Positions 45,747 to 47,269 of a stretch of 47,269 bases of DNA are shown piece by piece (within the stretch, counting starts at the first letter, position 1; each line of letters starts with the position of its first letter). The stretch lies in the NCBI GenBank assembly GCA_003640645.1, contig QGHH01000037.1, forward strand, positions 1 through 47,269. The letters are read 5' to 3'. This stretch comes from Fredinandcohnia aciditolerans. Lineage in GTDB: Bacteria; Bacillota; Bacilli; Bacillales; Bacillaceae_L. The position numbers were made by a program, and so were the translations under genes. A model generated the notes under the pieces. The model saw only the letters and a list, made by a program, of their open reading frames with translations. It had not been told where the DNA came from and made no database searches.

Positions 45747-47156
45747 GTGAGAGATTCTGACCGCAAGAAGCTCGAGTATGCAATCGATGAAATCACGGAA
45801 ATTGCAGAAGGCTTTGGACTGGATTTTTATCCAATGAGATACGAAATTTGTCCTGCTGATATTATTTATACATTTGGTGCCTATGGGATGCCTACTCGAT
45901 TTTCGCATTGGAGCTTTGGAAAACAATTTTATCGAATGAAGCTGCAGTATGATTTAGGATTAAGTAAGATTTACGAACTCGTTATCAATTCAGATCCGTG
46001 TTATGCGTTTTTACTTGATTCTAATTCCCTTATTCAAAACAAACTGATTGTTGCTCATGTACTAGCACATTGTGATTTTTTCAAAAATAATATCCGTTTT
46101 AGTAATACAAAACGAGATATGGTTGAAAGTATGGCAGCTACAGCGGAACGGGTGAAACATTATGAACATGTATACGGAAAACTTGAGGTCGAAACATTTT
46201 TAGATGCAGTATTAGCTATCCAAGAGCATATTGACCCTTCCCTTATGAGGCCAAAGCTTTCTTGGAGCCTTGAGGATGAAGAAGAAGAAATAAAGAGAAA
46301 GCCGTCACCGTATGATGATTTATGGGGCTTAGATAAAAAGGCGGCAAATGATAAACCAGTTGCACGTAAGAAAAAGAAATTTCCGCCACAGCCTGAAAAA
46401 GATATTCTTCTATTTATAGAACAATACAGTCGGGAACTAGATGATTGGCAACGCGATATTTTAACAATGATGCGCGAGGAAATGCTTTATTTCTGGCCGC
46501 AGCTTGAAACCAAAATCATGAACGAAGGCTGGGCTTCGTATTGGCATCAACGCATTCTAAGAGAAATGGATCTTACTTCTGATGAAGCAATTGAATTTGC
46601 GAAGCTCAATGCTGGTGTTGTTCAACCATCAAAAACAAGCATTAATCCATATTACTTAGGTTTAAAAATCTTTGAGGACATAGAGGAACGGTACAATAAT
46701 CCAACAAAGGAAATGAAGGAACGTGGTGTTCAGCCAGGATCCGGGCGTGAAAAAATCTTTGAGGTACGTGAAGTCGAATCAGATATATCGTTCATTCGAA
46801 ACTACTTAACGAAGGATCTGGTATTTAGAGAGGATATGTACCTATTCCAAAAGCAAGGTCGTGATTATAAAATCATTGATAAGCAGTGGACACAGGTTCG
46901 TGACCAGCTTGTAAACATGCGAGTCAATGGAGGTTTCCCATACATCACAGTCAATGACGGTGATTATCTAAAAAGCGGGGAACTCTTCCTAAAACACTGG
47001 TACGAAGATATAGAGCTTGATTTAAAATATCTTGAAAAAGTACTTCCTTACATTTATCAACTATGGGGCAGACCAGTTCACATGGAAACCGTACTAGAAA
47101 ATAAAACGGTTGTATTTACGTATGATGGAAAAACCGTGCATAGGAAGTATGTCTAA
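45747..47156 (+). CDS. spoVR: SpoVR family sporulation protein
   Basis: This protein of about 469 residues matches SpoVR in length and in conserved segments such as [30 protein letters not shown] and [12 protein letters not shown]. In B. subtilis SpoVR is needed for proper spore cortex formation; its biochemical activity is not established. It is cytoplasmic with no signal peptide. GTG 45747 follows AAAAGGGGGAGA and is preferred over the in-frame start 30 bases earlier, which precedes that site. A stem-loop terminator and the intron end follow. Confidence 0.95.
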   Translation: MRDSDRKKLEYAIDEITEIAEGFGLDFYPMRYEICPADIIYTFGAYGMPTRFSHWSFGKQFYRMKLQYDLGLSKIYELVINSDPCYAFLLDSNSLIQNKLIVAHVLAHCDFFKNNIRFSNTKRDMVESMAATAERVKHYEHVYGKLEVETFLDAVLAIQEHIDPSLMRPKLSWSLEDEEEEIKRKPSPYDDLWGLDKKAANDKPVARKKKKFPPQPEKDILLFIEQYSRELDDWQRDILTMMREEMLYFWPQLETKIMNEGWASYWHQRILREMDLTSDEAIEFAKLNAGVVQPSKTSINPYYLGLKIFEDIEERYNNPTKEMKERGVQPGSGREKIFEVREVESDISFIRNYLTKDLVFREDMYLFQKQGRDYKIIDKQWTQVRDQLVNMRVNGGFPYITVNDGDYLKSGELFLKHWYEDIELDLKYLEKVLPYIYQLWGRPVHMETVLENKTVVFTYDGKTVHRKYV

Positions 47157-47162
47157 ATAGAA

Positions 47163-47194
47163 AGAAGCTGCCTAATGTGGTAGCTTCTTTTATT
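47163..47194 (+). terminator. terminator of spoVR
   Basis: GAAGCTGCC pairs with GGTAGCTTC, followed by TTTTATTA. It ends the spoVR transcript and directly precedes the probable group II intron. Confidence 0.85.
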
Positions 47195-47195
47195 A

Positions 47196-47269
47196 GTGCG
47201 CCCGGCATGGGCTATAACTTGGTGGTGAAAGTCCACTACAGGCTTTGCAGTAGGAACTGTTAGCTAATG
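47196..47269 (+). mobile_element. 5' end of a probable group II intron (class C-like), cut by the window
   Basis: The sequence starts GTGCGCCCGGCATGGGC, which matches the conserved 5' end of bacterial group II introns (GUGYG start and the first domain I helix, CGCCC/GGGC type). It is followed by GGTGAAAGTCCACTACAGG, like the early domain I of these introns. It begins right after the T-rich tail of the spoVR terminator, the usual insertion site of class C introns. The reverse-transcriptase gene would lie to the right, outside the window. Confidence 0.75.

Overview
The window reads as chromosome of a low-GC, spore-forming Bacillaceae bacterium. The evidence is AT-rich sequence, AGGAGG-type ribosome sites with frequent GTG and TTG starts, a YjcZ-type micro-ORF and spoVR. 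The two ends match, from memory, the Bacillus subtilis block yhcT-yhcU-yhcW ... glpK-glpD-pgcA-yhdB-yhdC-spoVR. Between yhcW and glpK, where B. subtilis carries glpP and glpF, lies about 30 kb of sulfated glycosaminoglycan (GAG) catabolism.

Layout. 1-6.1 kb: two tandem hairpin repeats, an OsmC-family protein, a minus-strand structured RNA (possibly 6S RNA), an alpha/beta hydrolase, a YjcZ-like micro-ORF, a TauE/SafE permease, an RluA pseudouridine synthase, YhcU, and a DsbB-like plus thioredoxin-like pair. 6.2-8.9 kb: a HAD phosphatase followed by a cytoplasmic heparinase II/III-type lyase. 9-11.2 kb: two-component system 1, divergent from the main operon. 11.3-28.5 kb: sugar ABC importer, secreted PL8 lyase, sulfatase 1, unsaturated glucuronyl hydrolase, YesL-like protein, ROK kinase, sulfatase 2, AgaS-like isomerase, NagA, class II aldolase and a tagatose-6-P/1-phosphofructokinase family kinase. 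28.6-37.5 kb: radical-SAM sulfatase-maturating enzyme with a SEC-C tail, an SsuABC-type transporter, two-component system 2 (its kinase frame is broken by one TAA), sulfatase 3 and an oxygen-dependent formylglycine-generating enzyme. 37.6-47.3 kb: an HPr paralogue, glpK, glpD, a 53-bp tandem array of 21 copies, pgcA, yhdB, yhdC, spoVR, and the start of a probable group II intron just after the spoVR terminator.

How it fits together (inference from families and context). The PL8 enzyme cuts hyaluronan or chondroitin-type chains outside the cell and the ABC importer takes up the unsaturated oligosaccharides. Cytoplasmic lyase, sulfatases and glucuronyl hydrolase release amino sugar and uronate. 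ROK kinase, NagA, AgaS, PfkB-type kinase and aldolase then carry GalNAc through tagatose phosphates to triose phosphates. This set points to galactosamine GAGs (chondroitin/dermatan sulfate) and uses no PTS. The uronate branch (KduI/DhuI, KduD, KdgK, KdgA) is not in the window. Three Cys-type sulfatases are served by two unrelated maturation enzymes, one radical-SAM and one oxygen-dependent.

One limit: no database or folding program was used, so family names rest on motifs and recalled relatives, and RNA structures were paired by eye.
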